The position numbers and the translations under genes are program-made. The notes below the pieces were generated by a model. That model was not told the DNA's origin and did no database searches. It saw only the letters and a program-made list of their open reading frames with translations. A DNA stretch of 64,000 nt from Hydrogenovibrio sp965140365 (GTDB lineage Bacteria; Pseudomonadota; Gammaproteobacteria; Thiomicrospirales; Thiomicrospiraceae), in assembly GCA_965140365.1 (NCBI GenBank), contig OZ223196.1; one strand, given 5' to 3'. This document shows, in pieces, positions 16,376 through 26,129 of the stretch (its first letter is position 1; the number at the start of each line of letters is the position of its first letter).

Positions 16376-17908
16376 ATGCAAACACAGGGTTGGATGGCGT
16401 TACAGAATGGTTCCGATATTCGTGGGGTCGCCTTGCCCGGTGTGGCAGGCGAAACGGTCAATATCACCCCGCAGGTGGCGCATCATTTGGCCGGAGCGTT
16501 TGCCGAGTGGCTGGCGGAACGCATGGCGAAACCGGTTTCGCAATTACGGCTGGCCATCGGACGAGACAGTCGTTTATCGGGTCCGTCATTGTCGGCGGCC
16601 ATGTCGCAGGCGCTCGGTACCATGGGCGTAACGGTTTACGACACCGGGCTGGCCTCCACCCCGGCCATGTTTATGACCACCGTCACCCCGGGCTGGGAAT
16701 GTGACGGTGCCATTATGCTGACCGCCAGTCACCTGCCGTTTAATCGTAACGGGTTTAAGTTTTTCACGGCCGCTGGCGGTCTGGAAAGCCGAGACATCCG
16801 TGTCCTGCTGGAAAAGGCGCAGGCCCTTGCCGGCTCAGCCGAATCGGAGGCGAAGTCCATCATCCCCGCCGTCGCGGTCGAAACCGTGGATTTTATGGCG
16901 GTCTATGCGGCAGGCCTGGTGAAAATGATTCGTGAAGGCGTGGCGTCTGCCCAATCGTATGACAGCCCGTTAAAGGGATTGAAAATCGTGGTGGATGCCG
17001 GTAACGGCGCGGGTGGTTTTTTCGTTGACCAGGTGTTGCAACCTTTGGGTGCAGACACCACCGGCAGTCAGTTTCTAGAGCCGGACGGTCGTTTTCCGAA
17101 CCACATACCTAACCCGGAAAATGCCGAAGCCATGCAGGCTCTGCGTGATGCCGTGTGTCGGCAAAACGCCGATTTCGGCATTATTTTCGATACCGATGTC
17201 GATCGCAGTGCCGCCGTCGATCATCGTGGGGAAGAACTGAATCGGAACCGTCTGATTGCGTTGATTTCGGCCATTATTCTGCAGGCGCACCCCGGCACCA
17301 CCATTGTGACCGATTCGGTGACGTCGGAAGGCTTGCACGATTTTATTGAAACCTCGCTTCAGGGCCGCCATCACCGTTTTAAACGAGGTTATCGAAACGT
17401 CATCAATGAAGGTTTGCGCCTCAATGCTGACGGAGAGGAATGCTGGCTGGCGATCGAAACCTCCGGCCATGCCGCCCTGAAAGAAAACTACTTTCTGGAT
17501 GATGGTGCGTATCTGGTCAGCCGCTTGTTGATCGCCTTAGCCAAAGCCAAGGCACAGGGGCGTGATCTCAGCCACCTGATCGAATCGCTGCGCGAGCCGC
17601 AGGAGAGCCGCGAACAGCGCTTTAAAATCACCCGTACCGATTTCAAGGATTATGGCCAGACGGTGCTGCTGCAGCTGGAAACCTTTGTCGCCACTCAAAG
17701 CGATTGGCACAAAGTGACGCCTAACTATGAAGGAGTACGGGTTCAGTGCAGCCATCCGACGGAACAGGGGTGGTTTTTATTGCGCCTGTCATTGCACGAC
17801 CCGGTGTTGGCGTTGAATATCGAAAGCGAGCAACCCGATGGGGTGGCGAGCATTGCATCGCGTCTCGACGCATTTTTAAACCAGTTTGAAGGCCTGAAAA
17901 AAGCGTGA
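16376..17908 (+). CDS. Phosphomannomutase/phosphoglucomutase family phosphohexomutase
   Basis: 510 residues. Four-domain alpha-D-phosphohexomutase features: the phosphoserine loop MLTASHLPFNRNGFKFF (domain 1), the metal loop FDTDVDRSAAVD (domain 2), a domain-3 ETSGHAALKENYF sugar-binding segment and a C-terminal domain with GVRVQCSHPTEQGWFLLR. The enzyme interconverts sugar 1- and 6-phosphates for polysaccharide or nucleotide-sugar synthesis. Preference for mannose or glucose cannot be decided by eye, and it is somewhat longer than AlgC/ManB (about 460 residues). A small membrane-protein gene overlaps its stop codon (TGATG). Confidence 0.92.
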   Translation: MQTQGWMALQNGSDIRGVALPGVAGETVNITPQVAHHLAGAFAEWLAERMAKPVSQLRLAIGRDSRLSGPSLSAAMSQALGTMGVTVYDTGLASTPAMFMTTVTPGWECDGAIMLTASHLPFNRNGFKFFTAAGGLESRDIRVLLEKAQALAGSAESEAKSIIPAVAVETVDFMAVYAAGLVKMIREGVASAQSYDSPLKGLKIVVDAGNGAGGFFVDQVLQPLGADTTGSQFLEPDGRFPNHIPNPENAEAMQALRDAVCRQNADFGIIFDTDVDRSAAVDHRGEELNRNRLIALISAIILQAHPGTTIVTDSVTSEGLHDFIETSLQGRHHRFKRGYRNVINEGLRLNADGEECWLAIETSGHAALKENYFLDDGAYLVSRLLIALAKAKAQGRDLSHLIESLREPQESREQRFKITRTDFKDYGQTVLLQLETFVATQSDWHKVTPNYEGVRVQCSHPTEQGWFLLRLSLHDPVLALNIESEQPDGVASIASRLDAFLNQFEGLKKA

Positions 17909-18222
17909 TGGATTTTCTGACGTTTAAACGCTTTATCAGCATCGAAGCGCTGATGGTGTTTTATTATTTGGGTGCGTTCCTTGTTCCGGTGGCGAGCGGG
18001 TATTTTGTGGTCTGGCTTCGGCGAAAATATGCCATGGCCAACCGTGCAACCCGCCAGGCCTGGCAGTTTTTGACAGTGAGTCAGAAAATGAAGCTGGTGA
18101 TCGCGTTTATCATTGTCTTTTTATTGATGGAATTATTTTGGCGAATGCTGTTTGAGTTTCTAATTGCCTTCATTCAAATGCGCAATGCCTTACTGCAAAT
18201 TGGCATCTCGAATACTCTGTGA
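17908..18222 (+). CDS. Small inner-membrane protein, possibly DUF4282-like
   Basis: 104 residues, starting with ATG overlapping the TGA of the phosphohexomutase gene, so translation is probably coupled. There are two hydrophobic segments, LMVFYYLGAFLVPVASGYFV (about residues 15-35) and LVIAFIIVFLLMELFWRMLF (about 65-85), joined by a basic loop. The layout recalls DUF4282 proteins, but I cannot confirm the family and assign no function. One exact CCAGGCCTGG palindrome (18054) encodes part of the loop (RQAWQF). Confidence 0.75.
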   Translation: MDFLTFKRFISIEALMVFYYLGAFLVPVASGYFVVWLRRKYAMANRATRQAWQFLTVSQKMKLVIAFIIVFLLMELFWRMLFEFLIAFIQMRNALLQIGISNTL

Positions 18223-18273
18223 GACTAATAGTTCACCACTCAGTGGCCGTTTAGTATTCGGTTTCGTCCGCGC

Positions 18274-19206
18274 TTAAACGGAAGCGTTTTTCAACGCGGT
18301 TTTTCGGTGCTGGTTTCGCCCATGCATCACCAAGCCCAGGCCGCCCAGCATTAAGGCCGCGGCAATCATAAAGCGCAACGTAACCGGCTCGTCAATCAAC
18401 CAGGCAGCTCCGAAAGCGGCAATCAGCGGCACCAATAATTGCGTAGCGGATGCCAGACTGGCTGAAAGTCTCGGCAGGGCCGTGTACCAAAGAATATAAC
18501 CCAATCCCGTGGTGACGCCTCCGGAAATCATCGCCAACCAAAATCCTTTCGAAGTCATAAAAACCGTATCACCAACAAACAGCAGGCTCAGACCACTGGC
18601 GACGGCAATCATCGGCAGGGTACGGTAAAAGTTAAACGCCGTGTCCGACATGGGCTTCAAGGATTTTTGGCCGTTCAGCGTATAAAGTGCCCAGGTGAAA
18701 GCGGAAATCATCACCATGACCAAGCCCCACCAGGATGGCGTGGTGAGCTTCGGATACACCAGATACAGTAAACCGATCAACGCGGCGGCGGCTCCAATCC
18801 ACTCGGCCAAGTGCAGTTTTTCGCCTTTACGTAAGGCGTAACCAATCATGGTAAATTGCACCACGGCCGCCAAGACCAGTGCGCCGGTAGCGGTGCTGAT
18901 GGCCACATAACCGTAAGAAAAGGTCAATGCATACAAAAACAATACCACGGCGGCATACCAGGAGCCGTGATTGGTTTTGCCCGCCGGTTGGTCCGCCGAG
19001 GTTTGGTGGCGGCGGTTTGACCAATGCATTAATGTCATCACCACAAACAAAGACAGGGCCGCTGAACCCAAGCGCAGACTGCTGAAACTGACCGGGTCAA
19101 TTAAGTTGTGATCTAAGGCCCAACGACAAATGACCGCGTTGGCGGCAAACGCGGTGACGGATAAAATGGTCAAAAAAGCGGTTTGCACCATCAGGTTGCG
19201 GGTCAT
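18274..19206 (-). CDS. DMT-superfamily (EamA) metabolite exporter
   Basis: 310 residues with ten hydrophobic segments in two repeated EamA halves (about residues 10-140 and 155-295), the RhaT/YdcZ type of drug/metabolite transporter. The substrate is unknown. ATG at 19206. Convergent with the small membrane protein ending at 18222. The upstream side (19207-19363) carries a palindrome-based terminator shared with roxA. No DNA-binding regulator gene is adjacent. Confidence 0.9.
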   Translation of the reverse strand: MTRNLMVQTAFLTILSVTAFAANAVICRWALDHNLIDPVSFSSLRLGSAALSLFVVMTLMHWSNRRHQTSADQPAGKTNHGSWYAAVVLFLYALTFSYGYVAISTATGALVLAAVVQFTMIGYALRKGEKLHLAEWIGAAAALIGLLYLVYPKLTTPSWWGLVMVMISAFTWALYTLNGQKSLKPMSDTAFNFYRTLPMIAVASGLSLLFVGDTVFMTSKGFWLAMISGGVTTGLGYILWYTALPRLSASLASATQLLVPLIAAFGAAWLIDEPVTLRFMIAAALMLGGLGLVMHGRNQHRKTALKNASV

Positions 19207-19325
19207 AATCGGTTTCCAAATAAGGGGATGAAAATAAGAAAAAATATTCTACGCGGCGGCGAATCAAAAGAACAGCGCGTTTTTGTGGGGTTTTTAAAAT
19301 ATTGAATCAAGACACCCGGAAGATA

Positions 19326-19352
19326 AAAACGACCAGGCCTGGTCGTTTCCGG
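19326..19352. terminator. Palindrome-based terminator downstream of roxA
   Basis: AAAAACGACCAGGCCTGGTCGTTT centres on an exact CCAGGCCTGG copy (19333-19342) and forms a long perfect hairpin with A- and T-rich outer arms. The roxA stop is 12 bases away on the minus strand, so this is its likely terminator. Confidence 0.8.
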
Positions 19353-19363
19353 GTGGTTGGATG

Positions 19364-20521
19364 TTATTCGATAAACACCAGATATTGCAATTGCCATAGG
19401 TCAAACAATAGCGCTTGATTGGCGGCGGCCATCAGGTCGTTTGGCGAGAGTTCGCTTTGGTTACACAGGGCGGCGATGAAGTCGTCATCGGCCCCTTGTT
19501 TATCCCAAATGGTGCCATTGATGTAAAGCAAAGTCTCGTTTTCATTTTGGGCGTAAGCAAAGCGACAGACCGGGTCTTTCTCCATGCCATCGCATTCGGT
19601 TAAAGCAGTGCAGAAGTCATCGAATTCCGGCGTTTCTTCTTCGCTCAATGGTTCCGGCAGTTGGCGCGAGGCTTCCTGGTCTAACTGGGTGGCAAAGCGG
19701 CCGAACCAGGTTTTGAGCAGGTTTTTATCTTGCAAAGCCGACATCAGCAACGCTTGTGCTTGCGTTACGGCATTATCGGTCACTTCGCCCGGATTAAGGG
19801 TGTCCGACCAGGTCGGGTCTTGGTAAATTGTCTGAAACGCGGACATTTCCGATAAATGGTCACCAAAACTGTCCCAGAGTTCTTGGCCCTGATAACTGCG
19901 GTAACCAATGGAAAAGGTCATGCAGTCATCGGTCAGACCAACACCGTGGTGGCCCCATTTGGGCGGCAAATAGAGAATGTCGCCCGGTTGGCAAACAATG
20001 TCGTCTTCCACCTTGAATGTTTTCATCAAACGTAAATCCACGCCTTCGATGTAGTTGTCCGGCGAGCAGTTTTGTGAGGACAATTGCCAGCGGCGCTCGC
20101 CCTGTGCCTGTAACAGGAAGACATCATAGTGATCGTAGTGGGGGCCGACATTGCCCCCAACCGATGCATAACTGACCATAATGTCATCAATTCGCCAGTT
20201 AGGAATGAAATTAAATTCACTGAGTAACTGATTGATTTCCGGTATTAAACGGTCCATTCCTTGTACCAATAATGTCCAGTTTTCTTCAGGGAGTTCCTGA
20301 TAGATCGTTTCCGGGAAAGGGCCTTTTTTCAGTTCGTAATCGGTGTCGCTGTGCTGGATGACGATGCGGCTTTCCACTTCTTCTTCCAGCGACAATCCGG
20401 CGAGTTCTTCGGCGGTAATCGGTGGCGAGAACCCCGGCAACGCATTGCGAATCAGCAGCGGTTTTTTTTGCCAGTAGTCGTTTAAAAATTCGGTTTTGCT
20501 TAGCGCATTGAAATCAATCAT
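19364..20521 (-). CDS. roxA: JmjC-type 50S ribosomal protein L16 arginine hydroxylase
   Basis: 385 residues, close to E. coli YcfD/RoxA. A JmjC cupin core with iron ligands in GPHYDHYDVFLLQAQGERRW (His, Asp) and the third His in YLPPKWGHHGVG, followed by a C-terminal winged-helix dimerisation part. It hydroxylates an Arg of ribosomal protein L16 using Fe(II), oxygen and 2-oxoglutarate. N-terminal FLNDYWQKKPLLIRNALPGF is the usual family opening. ATG at 20521; the divergent HlyD gene starts 161 bases away. Confidence 0.94.
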   Translation of the reverse strand: MIDFNALSKTEFLNDYWQKKPLLIRNALPGFSPPITAEELAGLSLEEEVESRIVIQHSDTDYELKKGPFPETIYQELPEENWTLLVQGMDRLIPEINQLLSEFNFIPNWRIDDIMVSYASVGGNVGPHYDHYDVFLLQAQGERRWQLSSQNCSPDNYIEGVDLRLMKTFKVEDDIVCQPGDILYLPPKWGHHGVGLTDDCMTFSIGYRSYQGQELWDSFGDHLSEMSAFQTIYQDPTWSDTLNPGEVTDNAVTQAQALLMSALQDKNLLKTWFGRFATQLDQEASRQLPEPLSEEETPEFDDFCTALTECDGMEKDPVCRFAYAQNENETLLYINGTIWDKQGADDDFIAALCNQSELSPNDLMAAANQALLFDLWQLQYLVFIE

Positions 20522-20682
20522 CGTAATCGGGCTCAGTATTCGTTTTGAAAATTAGGGCAATTATAACGGCTCAAGATTTGACTGGGAACGATTCTTTGAG
20601 TCACTTCTGCAACCGGGGTGATGACTTGTTCTATAATAAATTTAAATAATCTGGATATACGTATTTTACGGAGTTTTTTCAA

Positions 20683-21768
20683 ATGTTTGCCATGACCACA
20701 AAATTGAAAACCCGCTTAGTGTTAGTGATTATGACGTTTGTGTTTGCCGGCACGGCGTACTTTTACTATCAGGAACAGCAAAACGGGTTGCCGGATGGCA
20801 CCATCAAGTTGAATGGCCGCACCGAAGCTGAACATTATTTGGCTTCGACGAAAGTGGCTGGAAAGATTTTGAAATTGCAGGCGCGGGAAGGGGATGAAGT
20901 GAAGGCCGGTCAAGTGCTGGCGGTTCTGGACGATGTGCAGGTGCGGGCTCGTGTCACTCAAGCGGCAGCGGCTTACGGCGCGGTACAGGCACAATTGAAA
21001 GCGGCACAAAAAGGATTGGATGTGCTGAAACAACAAGTGCCCTTGCAAATAGAAACGGCCGAATCAGCGGTGCGTTATGCCAAAGCCGTACTGAACAGCG
21101 CCAAAGAAACCGCGCTGCAGATGACGACCGATGAAAAACGTTATGAAAACCTCTACAAAAGAGGCACCATCGAAAAGCATCAGCACGAAAACGCTTTGTT
21201 GGCGAAAAAACTGGCTGACGATGATGTGAAAATCGCTTATACCGCTTTGAACCAGTCTGAAAAAGCCTTGAACGAAGCCAAGCTGGGCTGGCAGCAAATC
21301 GAGGCCAAGCAGGAAGACGTTAATGCGGTTAAAGCTCAATCATTGCAAGCTCAGGCGACTTTGATGGAAGCGATGAGTGTCTTCGACGATATGAAAATCA
21401 TTGCGCCGACCGACGGCGTCATTACGACCAAATTGGTGAATGAGGGTGAAGTGGTGGCCTCCGGCGCCGGTCTGTTTGACATCGTCAATCTAAATGAAGT
21501 GTATTTGAAAGGTTATGTGGCCGAAGGCAAGGTCGGATTGGTTCATCTTGGCCAAAAAGCCGACATCCGTATTGATTCCATGCCGAATGTCGCTTTTCCG
21601 GCCACCGTTCGTTATATCGCTTCGCAAACCGAGTTCACCCCGAAAGAGGTGCAAACACAGGATGAACGCGTCAAGTTGGTTTACGCCATCAAGCTTTATT
21701 TGGACAGCAACCCTGAAAAACGTATTACGCCCGGCTTGCCTGCGGACGCTTATATTCAGGTGAAATAA
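20683..21768 (+). CDS. HlyD-type membrane fusion protein of an ABC exporter (YbhG-like)
   Basis: 361 residues. N-terminal membrane anchor at about residues 10-27, split biotinyl-lipoyl half-domains (STKVAGKILKLQAREGDEVKAGQVLAVLDD and APTDGVITTKLVNEGEVVASG) around a long coiled-coil hairpin (about 85-240), then a beta-barrel. It bridges the inner-membrane ABC permeases to an outer-membrane channel. First gene of a tight four-gene operon whose order (fusion protein, double ATPase, two permeases) matches ybhG-ybhF-ybhS-ybhR of E. coli. ATG at 20683 with GGAG upstream. A TATAAT at 20632 may belong to its promoter. No TetR regulator gene is present. Confidence 0.92.
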   Translation: MFAMTTKLKTRLVLVIMTFVFAGTAYFYYQEQQNGLPDGTIKLNGRTEAEHYLASTKVAGKILKLQAREGDEVKAGQVLAVLDDVQVRARVTQAAAAYGAVQAQLKAAQKGLDVLKQQVPLQIETAESAVRYAKAVLNSAKETALQMTTDEKRYENLYKRGTIEKHQHENALLAKKLADDDVKIAYTALNQSEKALNEAKLGWQQIEAKQEDVNAVKAQSLQAQATLMEAMSVFDDMKIIAPTDGVITTKLVNEGEVVASGAGLFDIVNLNEVYLKGYVAEGKVGLVHLGQKADIRIDSMPNVAFPATVRYIASQTEFTPKEVQTQDERVKLVYAIKLYLDSNPEKRITPGLPADAYIQVK

Positions 21769-21770
21769 AC

Positions 21771-23756
21771 ATGACGTTAGCGGTGGAAGTGAGCGGTTTC
21801 GGAAAGCGCTATAAGAAAAACGATGCGGTCAAAGACGTTTCACTGCACATTGAAACCGGTGAAATTTACGGTTTAATCGGGCCGGACGGCGCGGGTAAAA
21901 GCACCTTGATGCAAGCCGTGTCCGGTGTGTTGCGTTACGACACCGGTCGTATCTGTGTATTCGGTCAACCCATCGATTCGGACAAGTCCGCTGATCAAGT
22001 CAAACAGCATTTGGGGTTCATGCCGCAAGGGCTGGGCTTGAATCTTTACCCGGATTTGAGCATTGAAGAAAATATCGACTTTTTTGCCAACCTGCGCGGC
22101 GTATCCGCCGAGACGCTCAAACAACGTAAAGCAATGTTGCTGGACGTTTCCAATCTGGCGGCGTTTAAAGACCGTTCCATGAAGAACCTATCCGGTGGCA
22201 TGAAACAGAAGCTGGGCCTGGTTTGTACACTTATCCATCAACCAGGCCTGGTGATTTTGGACGAACCCACCACCGGAGTGGACCCAGTGTCTCGGCGCGA
22301 CTTTTGGGAAATGTTGAACCAATTGGTGCGAGATGAAAAGATGACCGCTTTGATTTCCACGGCGTATATGGATGAAGCCAGTCGATTCAATCGTTTGTCG
22401 GTGATGCACCAAGGGCAGGTACTCGACCAGGGAACCGCCGATGAGATTGTGGGGCGCACGCCCGGCTGGCTGGTGGAAATTGAAAGCAATACGGACGCGA
22501 CGCATTTACGCGATGTGTTGCCGACCTTACAAACGACTTTCCCACAGGCCGAAGAGTTAGGACAAATGATTCGCATCAGTGGGTTTGAAGACACGCCGGG
22601 CGAGGTAAAAGGCCGTTTGGAAAAAGCACTTTCGGCTTTTCCGAACGAACACCTCAATTGGCATTTTGCCCCTGTGGGCTTGGAAGAAGTGTTTATCAAT
22701 CGCTTGGATCATATCGAGGCGGAGCAGGTGGCGGTGATCAAGCGTTCCGGCACAGACACGCTGAAGACAAACAACATTGAAACACCGCTGATTCAAGCCG
22801 ATGGCCTGGTGCGACGGTTCGGAGATTTTACCGCGGCGGATCAGGTGTCGTTCGATGTCAAATCCGGGGAAATTTTCGGCCTGTTGGGCGCCAATGGCGC
22901 CGGGAAAAGCACCGTCATTAAAATGTTGACCGGTATCTTACCGCCATCGGAAGGTGCTGGCTTTGTGGCGGGGCATAATATGGCAAGCTCTGCCATGGCG
23001 ATTAAAGAAAGCATTGGCTATATGTCGCAAGCCTTTTCGCTGTATCTGGATTTAACCGTGGGTGAAAACATTGATTTGTTTGGTCGTATTTACGGCTTGT
23101 CCGGCAAAAAATTACGTGAACGGCGCGACTGGGTCTTGAAAATCGGACATTTGGAAGCGGAAAAAGACGAAGCCGCCGGTAGTCTGCCGATGGGAAAACG
23201 ACAGCGGCTGGCACTGGGGTGTGCATTGATTCATGAGCCAAAAGTGTTGTTTTTGGATGAACCGACATCCGGTGTGGACCCAATCGGTCGCCGCGAGTTC
23301 TGGCGCATTTTGGTGGCCTTGGCGGAGGAGTTGAATGTGGCGATTTTGGTGACCACACATTACATGCTGGAAGCCGAACATTGTCACCGCTTGGCGTTGA
23401 TGCAGGCCGGGAAGGTGGTGGCTTACGATTCGCCACAGGCATTAAAGCAGGATTTGAAAGCCCGGAAAGGGCAGGTGCTGAGCTTGAAAGTATCGCATCC
23501 ATATGAGTTACAAGCACGCTTGGAAGCGGAAGGTTTTGGAAAGGTGGCGCTATTCGGTAGTCGTGTGCAGCTGTTTACCCAGAACGTCGCAGAAACCCGG
23601 CACCGAGTGAAAGACTTGTTGAAGCAAACCGAAGCAGGTGGCGAGATAGAGAGCAATATCCGCATTGAAGATGAAATGGTCTTGGAGCCTTCTTTGGAAG
23701 ATGTTTTCATTGATAAGATTGAATCGGCCCGCCAAGCCAAACGGGGCGGTTTATGA
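21771..23756 (+). CDS. ABC transporter ATPase with two nucleotide-binding domains (YbhF-like)
   Basis: 661 residues. The first domain has the altered Walker A GPDGAGKST, signature LSGGMKQKL and Walker B VILDEPTTGVDP. The second has GANGAGKST, an altered signature LPMGKRQRL and VLFLDEPTSGVDP. The altered P-loop in domain 1 and the LP-G signature in domain 2 are also typical of YbhF, which exports drugs and cations in E. coli. The start is two bases after the fusion-protein stop, and its end overlaps the next gene by four bases. Contains a CCAGGCCTGG copy at 22242. Confidence 0.94.
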   Translation: MTLAVEVSGFGKRYKKNDAVKDVSLHIETGEIYGLIGPDGAGKSTLMQAVSGVLRYDTGRICVFGQPIDSDKSADQVKQHLGFMPQGLGLNLYPDLSIEENIDFFANLRGVSAETLKQRKAMLLDVSNLAAFKDRSMKNLSGGMKQKLGLVCTLIHQPGLVILDEPTTGVDPVSRRDFWEMLNQLVRDEKMTALISTAYMDEASRFNRLSVMHQGQVLDQGTADEIVGRTPGWLVEIESNTDATHLRDVLPTLQTTFPQAEELGQMIRISGFEDTPGEVKGRLEKALSAFPNEHLNWHFAPVGLEEVFINRLDHIEAEQVAVIKRSGTDTLKTNNIETPLIQADGLVRRFGDFTAADQVSFDVKSGEIFGLLGANGAGKSTVIKMLTGILPPSEGAGFVAGHNMASSAMAIKESIGYMSQAFSLYLDLTVGENIDLFGRIYGLSGKKLRERRDWVLKIGHLEAEKDEAAGSLPMGKRQRLALGCALIHEPKVLFLDEPTSGVDPIGRREFWRILVALAEELNVAILVTTHYMLEAEHCHRLALMQAGKVVAYDSPQALKQDLKARKGQVLSLKVSHPYELQARLEAEGFGKVALFGSRVQLFTQNVAETRHRVKDLLKQTEAGGEIESNIRIEDEMVLEPSLEDVFIDKIESARQAKRGGL

Positions 23757-24907
23757 ATTGGAAAACCATCTGGACTTTGTCTCGAAAAGAATGGATTGAA
23801 ATTTGGCGTGACCGAGTGTATTTCGTCATGGCGTTCGTCTTTCCGATGGTGATGATGATGGTGCTTGGGTTCGGGTTGAGTTTCGATGTCGAAAAAATGC
23901 CGTTCGCCATCGTGGATTACGACCATTCCGACGAAAGTCGCGAGTATGCGTATAAATTCATCAGTTCGCGCTATTTCGATTACAAGGGCCACCTTAAAAA
24001 AGAACAGGAGGCCGATCCGTTGTTGGATCGCGCCGATGTACGGTTTGTGCTGTTGATTCCACCGGAATTTTCCAAACGATTGCGGCAGGGACGCGTGGCG
24101 GAAGTTCAAGCCTTGATTGATGGCATGTTTACCTATCGTGCCTCGATGGTCACCGGCTATGTGTCTGCAATCACCGGGCACTTCAACACCGAGTTGATGC
24201 AGGATTGGGCCATGAAAACACAGGGCATGACCGAGCAACAACTGGATGGCTTACTGTCGCCGGTCAAACTCGAAACCCGTTATTTGTACAATAACGAATT
24301 GAAAAGCATCTGGTCCACCGGGTCGGGAATGATCATTATGGTGATGTTGGTGGCTCCGGCCATGCTGGCAGCCCTGGGTGTGGTGCGGGAGAAAGAAACG
24401 GGTTCCATTTTCAATATTTACGTCTCCACGGTCACCCGCAGTGAGTTCATCACCGGCAAGCTCTTACCCTATATTTTGATTTCCTACATCAATATCACCC
24501 TGCTGTGTCTGGCGGCGGTATTCATTTTCGGGGCGCCATTCAAAGGCGATGTTTCCCTGTTGGTGGTCGCAAACCTGTTTTATGTCACCAGTGCGGCGGG
24601 CATTGGCCTTTTGGTTTCGACCTTCGTTAAATCGCAAGCCGCCGCGGCGTTGATTGCAATGTTGGGCACCATGATTCCGGCGATGATGTATTCAGGCTTG
24701 ATGATGCCGGTGGCGTCCATGTCGGCGGAAGCGATGGTGGAAGCGCATTCTTTCCCGGCAATGTATCAATTGGAAATCGTTTGGGGCGTTTTCCTCAAAG
24801 GACAAGGTTGGGCGGAACTGTGGCCGAATATCTTTATCCTCATTGGCTTTTGTCTGGTGTATTGGTTGCTCGCCGTATGGCGTTTTCGTAAGAGGGTGTC
24901 GGGATGA
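23753..24907 (+). CDS. ABC-2 type permease (YbhS-like)
   Basis: 384 residues. One N-terminal transmembrane helix (about residues 20-42), a periplasmic domain of about 140 residues, then five helices between 180 and 375, the ABC2_membrane_3 layout. VREKETGSIFNIYVSTVTR is the typical ABC-2 coupling segment. It overlaps the ATPase gene and the next permease gene by four bases each (ATGA junctions), so all four genes are one transcription unit. Confidence 0.93.
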   Translation: MNWKTIWTLSRKEWIEIWRDRVYFVMAFVFPMVMMMVLGFGLSFDVEKMPFAIVDYDHSDESREYAYKFISSRYFDYKGHLKKEQEADPLLDRADVRFVLLIPPEFSKRLRQGRVAEVQALIDGMFTYRASMVTGYVSAITGHFNTELMQDWAMKTQGMTEQQLDGLLSPVKLETRYLYNNELKSIWSTGSGMIIMVMLVAPAMLAALGVVREKETGSIFNIYVSTVTRSEFITGKLLPYILISYINITLLCLAAVFIFGAPFKGDVSLLVVANLFYVTSAAGIGLLVSTFVKSQAAAALIAMLGTMIPAMMYSGLMMPVASMSAEAMVEAHSFPAMYQLEIVWGVFLKGQGWAELWPNIFILIGFCLVYWLLAVWRFRKRVSG

Positions 24908-26049
24908 ACTGGTTATGGTGGCGGCGGGTATTCGCTTTGACGAAAAAGGAGTTGCTGCAATTCAGCCGGGATTTGATTCTGGTGGTGGCGACGTTGTATT
25001 TTTTTACCGGCGAGGTGTTCATTGCCGGGAAAGGCACCAATTTGGAATTGGTCAATGCGCCTATCGGCTATATGGATCACGACCAATCTCTGGCGAGCCG
25101 GGAGTGGTTGAACAAACTCCGGCCGCCGTACTTCGATTTGAAGGGACAGGTGCCGGATGAAGCAACGGCGCGACGCTTATTGGATGAAAGTCGTCTATTG
25201 GGTGTAGTGGACATTCCGCCGAATTTTCAGCGCGATTTGATGAACGGTCGTCAAACCGAAATCAGTTTTCAACTCGATGCCAGCAACGTCATTCTCGGGA
25301 ATTTGGCGGACAGTTATGTCGGGCTGGCGAATGCCCATTTCAGCCAGGCCTGGATGATGCAGCAGATGAAACTGACCATGCCGGAGGATATGGAAGCCCC
25401 CATGGTGGAAGCCAAGCGCATGATTTTGTTCAACCCGGACGGTAAAAACGCTTGGTTCATGTCGGTTTCGGAAATGATGACGGTGTTGACGATGTTGTCG
25501 TTGTTTCTGACGGCCGCCATCGTAGTGAAAGAAAAGGAACGCGGCACCATCGAGCAGTTGTCGATTGCACCCTTGACGCCGTTTCAAATACTCTTGCCGA
25601 AGATTCTGGCGGTGGAGATTATCCTGTTGTGCGGCGTTGCTTTATCGTTGTTTTTGATTGTGATTCCGATTTTCGAAGTTCCGTTTCAAGGCGATTTCTG
25701 GTTGTTCTTTTTGGTGTCCGCACTTTACATTTACGCCATGTCAGGCCTGGGCATTTTCATCGCGACCATCAGCAAAAACCTGGCGCAGGTGATGTTGGTA
25801 TCCATTCTGTTGATTATGCCGTTGGTGTTGTTGTCCGGCGCCTTTACGCCGCCGGAAGCCATGCCGGAATGGGAGCGACCGTTGATTCACTTGGCGCCGT
25901 TGTACTATTACATCAATATGGGCTTCGGCATTATTTTAAAAGGCACGGATATCTCATTGATTTGGCCGGATATATTGGCGTTGTTCGGTTTGGGAACCAT
26001 TGTGTTTTTGTTCGGAATCCGTCAGTTCCATAAACAGTTCGAACACTGA
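24904..26049 (+). CDS. ABC-2 type permease (YbhR-like)
   Basis: 381 residues, a paralogue of the preceding permease with the same one-plus-five helix layout and the coupling segment VKEKERGTIEQLSIAPLTPF. The two probably form the heterodimeric membrane part of the exporter. Last gene of the operon, followed by a bidirectional terminator at 26070. Holds one exact palindrome copy (25344) and one 9-base form (25742). Substrate unknown. Confidence 0.93.
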   Translation: MNWLWWRRVFALTKKELLQFSRDLILVVATLYFFTGEVFIAGKGTNLELVNAPIGYMDHDQSLASREWLNKLRPPYFDLKGQVPDEATARRLLDESRLLGVVDIPPNFQRDLMNGRQTEISFQLDASNVILGNLADSYVGLANAHFSQAWMMQQMKLTMPEDMEAPMVEAKRMILFNPDGKNAWFMSVSEMMTVLTMLSLFLTAAIVVKEKERGTIEQLSIAPLTPFQILLPKILAVEIILLCGVALSLFLIVIPIFEVPFQGDFWLFFLVSALYIYAMSGLGIFIATISKNLAQVMLVSILLIMPLVLLSGAFTPPEAMPEWERPLIHLAPLYYYINMGFGIILKGTDISLIWPDILALFGLGTIVFLFGIRQFHKQFEH

Positions 26050-26069
26050 ATTAACGGGCAGACAGGCAT

Positions 26070-26097
26070 AAAAAAACCGGCTTGAAAGCCGGTTTTT
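26070..26097. terminator. Bidirectional terminator between the export operon and purB
   Basis: AAAAAACCGGCTT-GAA-AGCCGGTTTTT has an A-run on one side and a T-run on the other, between two convergent genes (stops at 26049 and 26130). Confidence 0.9.
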
Positions 26098-26129
26098 AAA
26101 ACGAAAACGTTCGATTTGAGCGCTTTGAC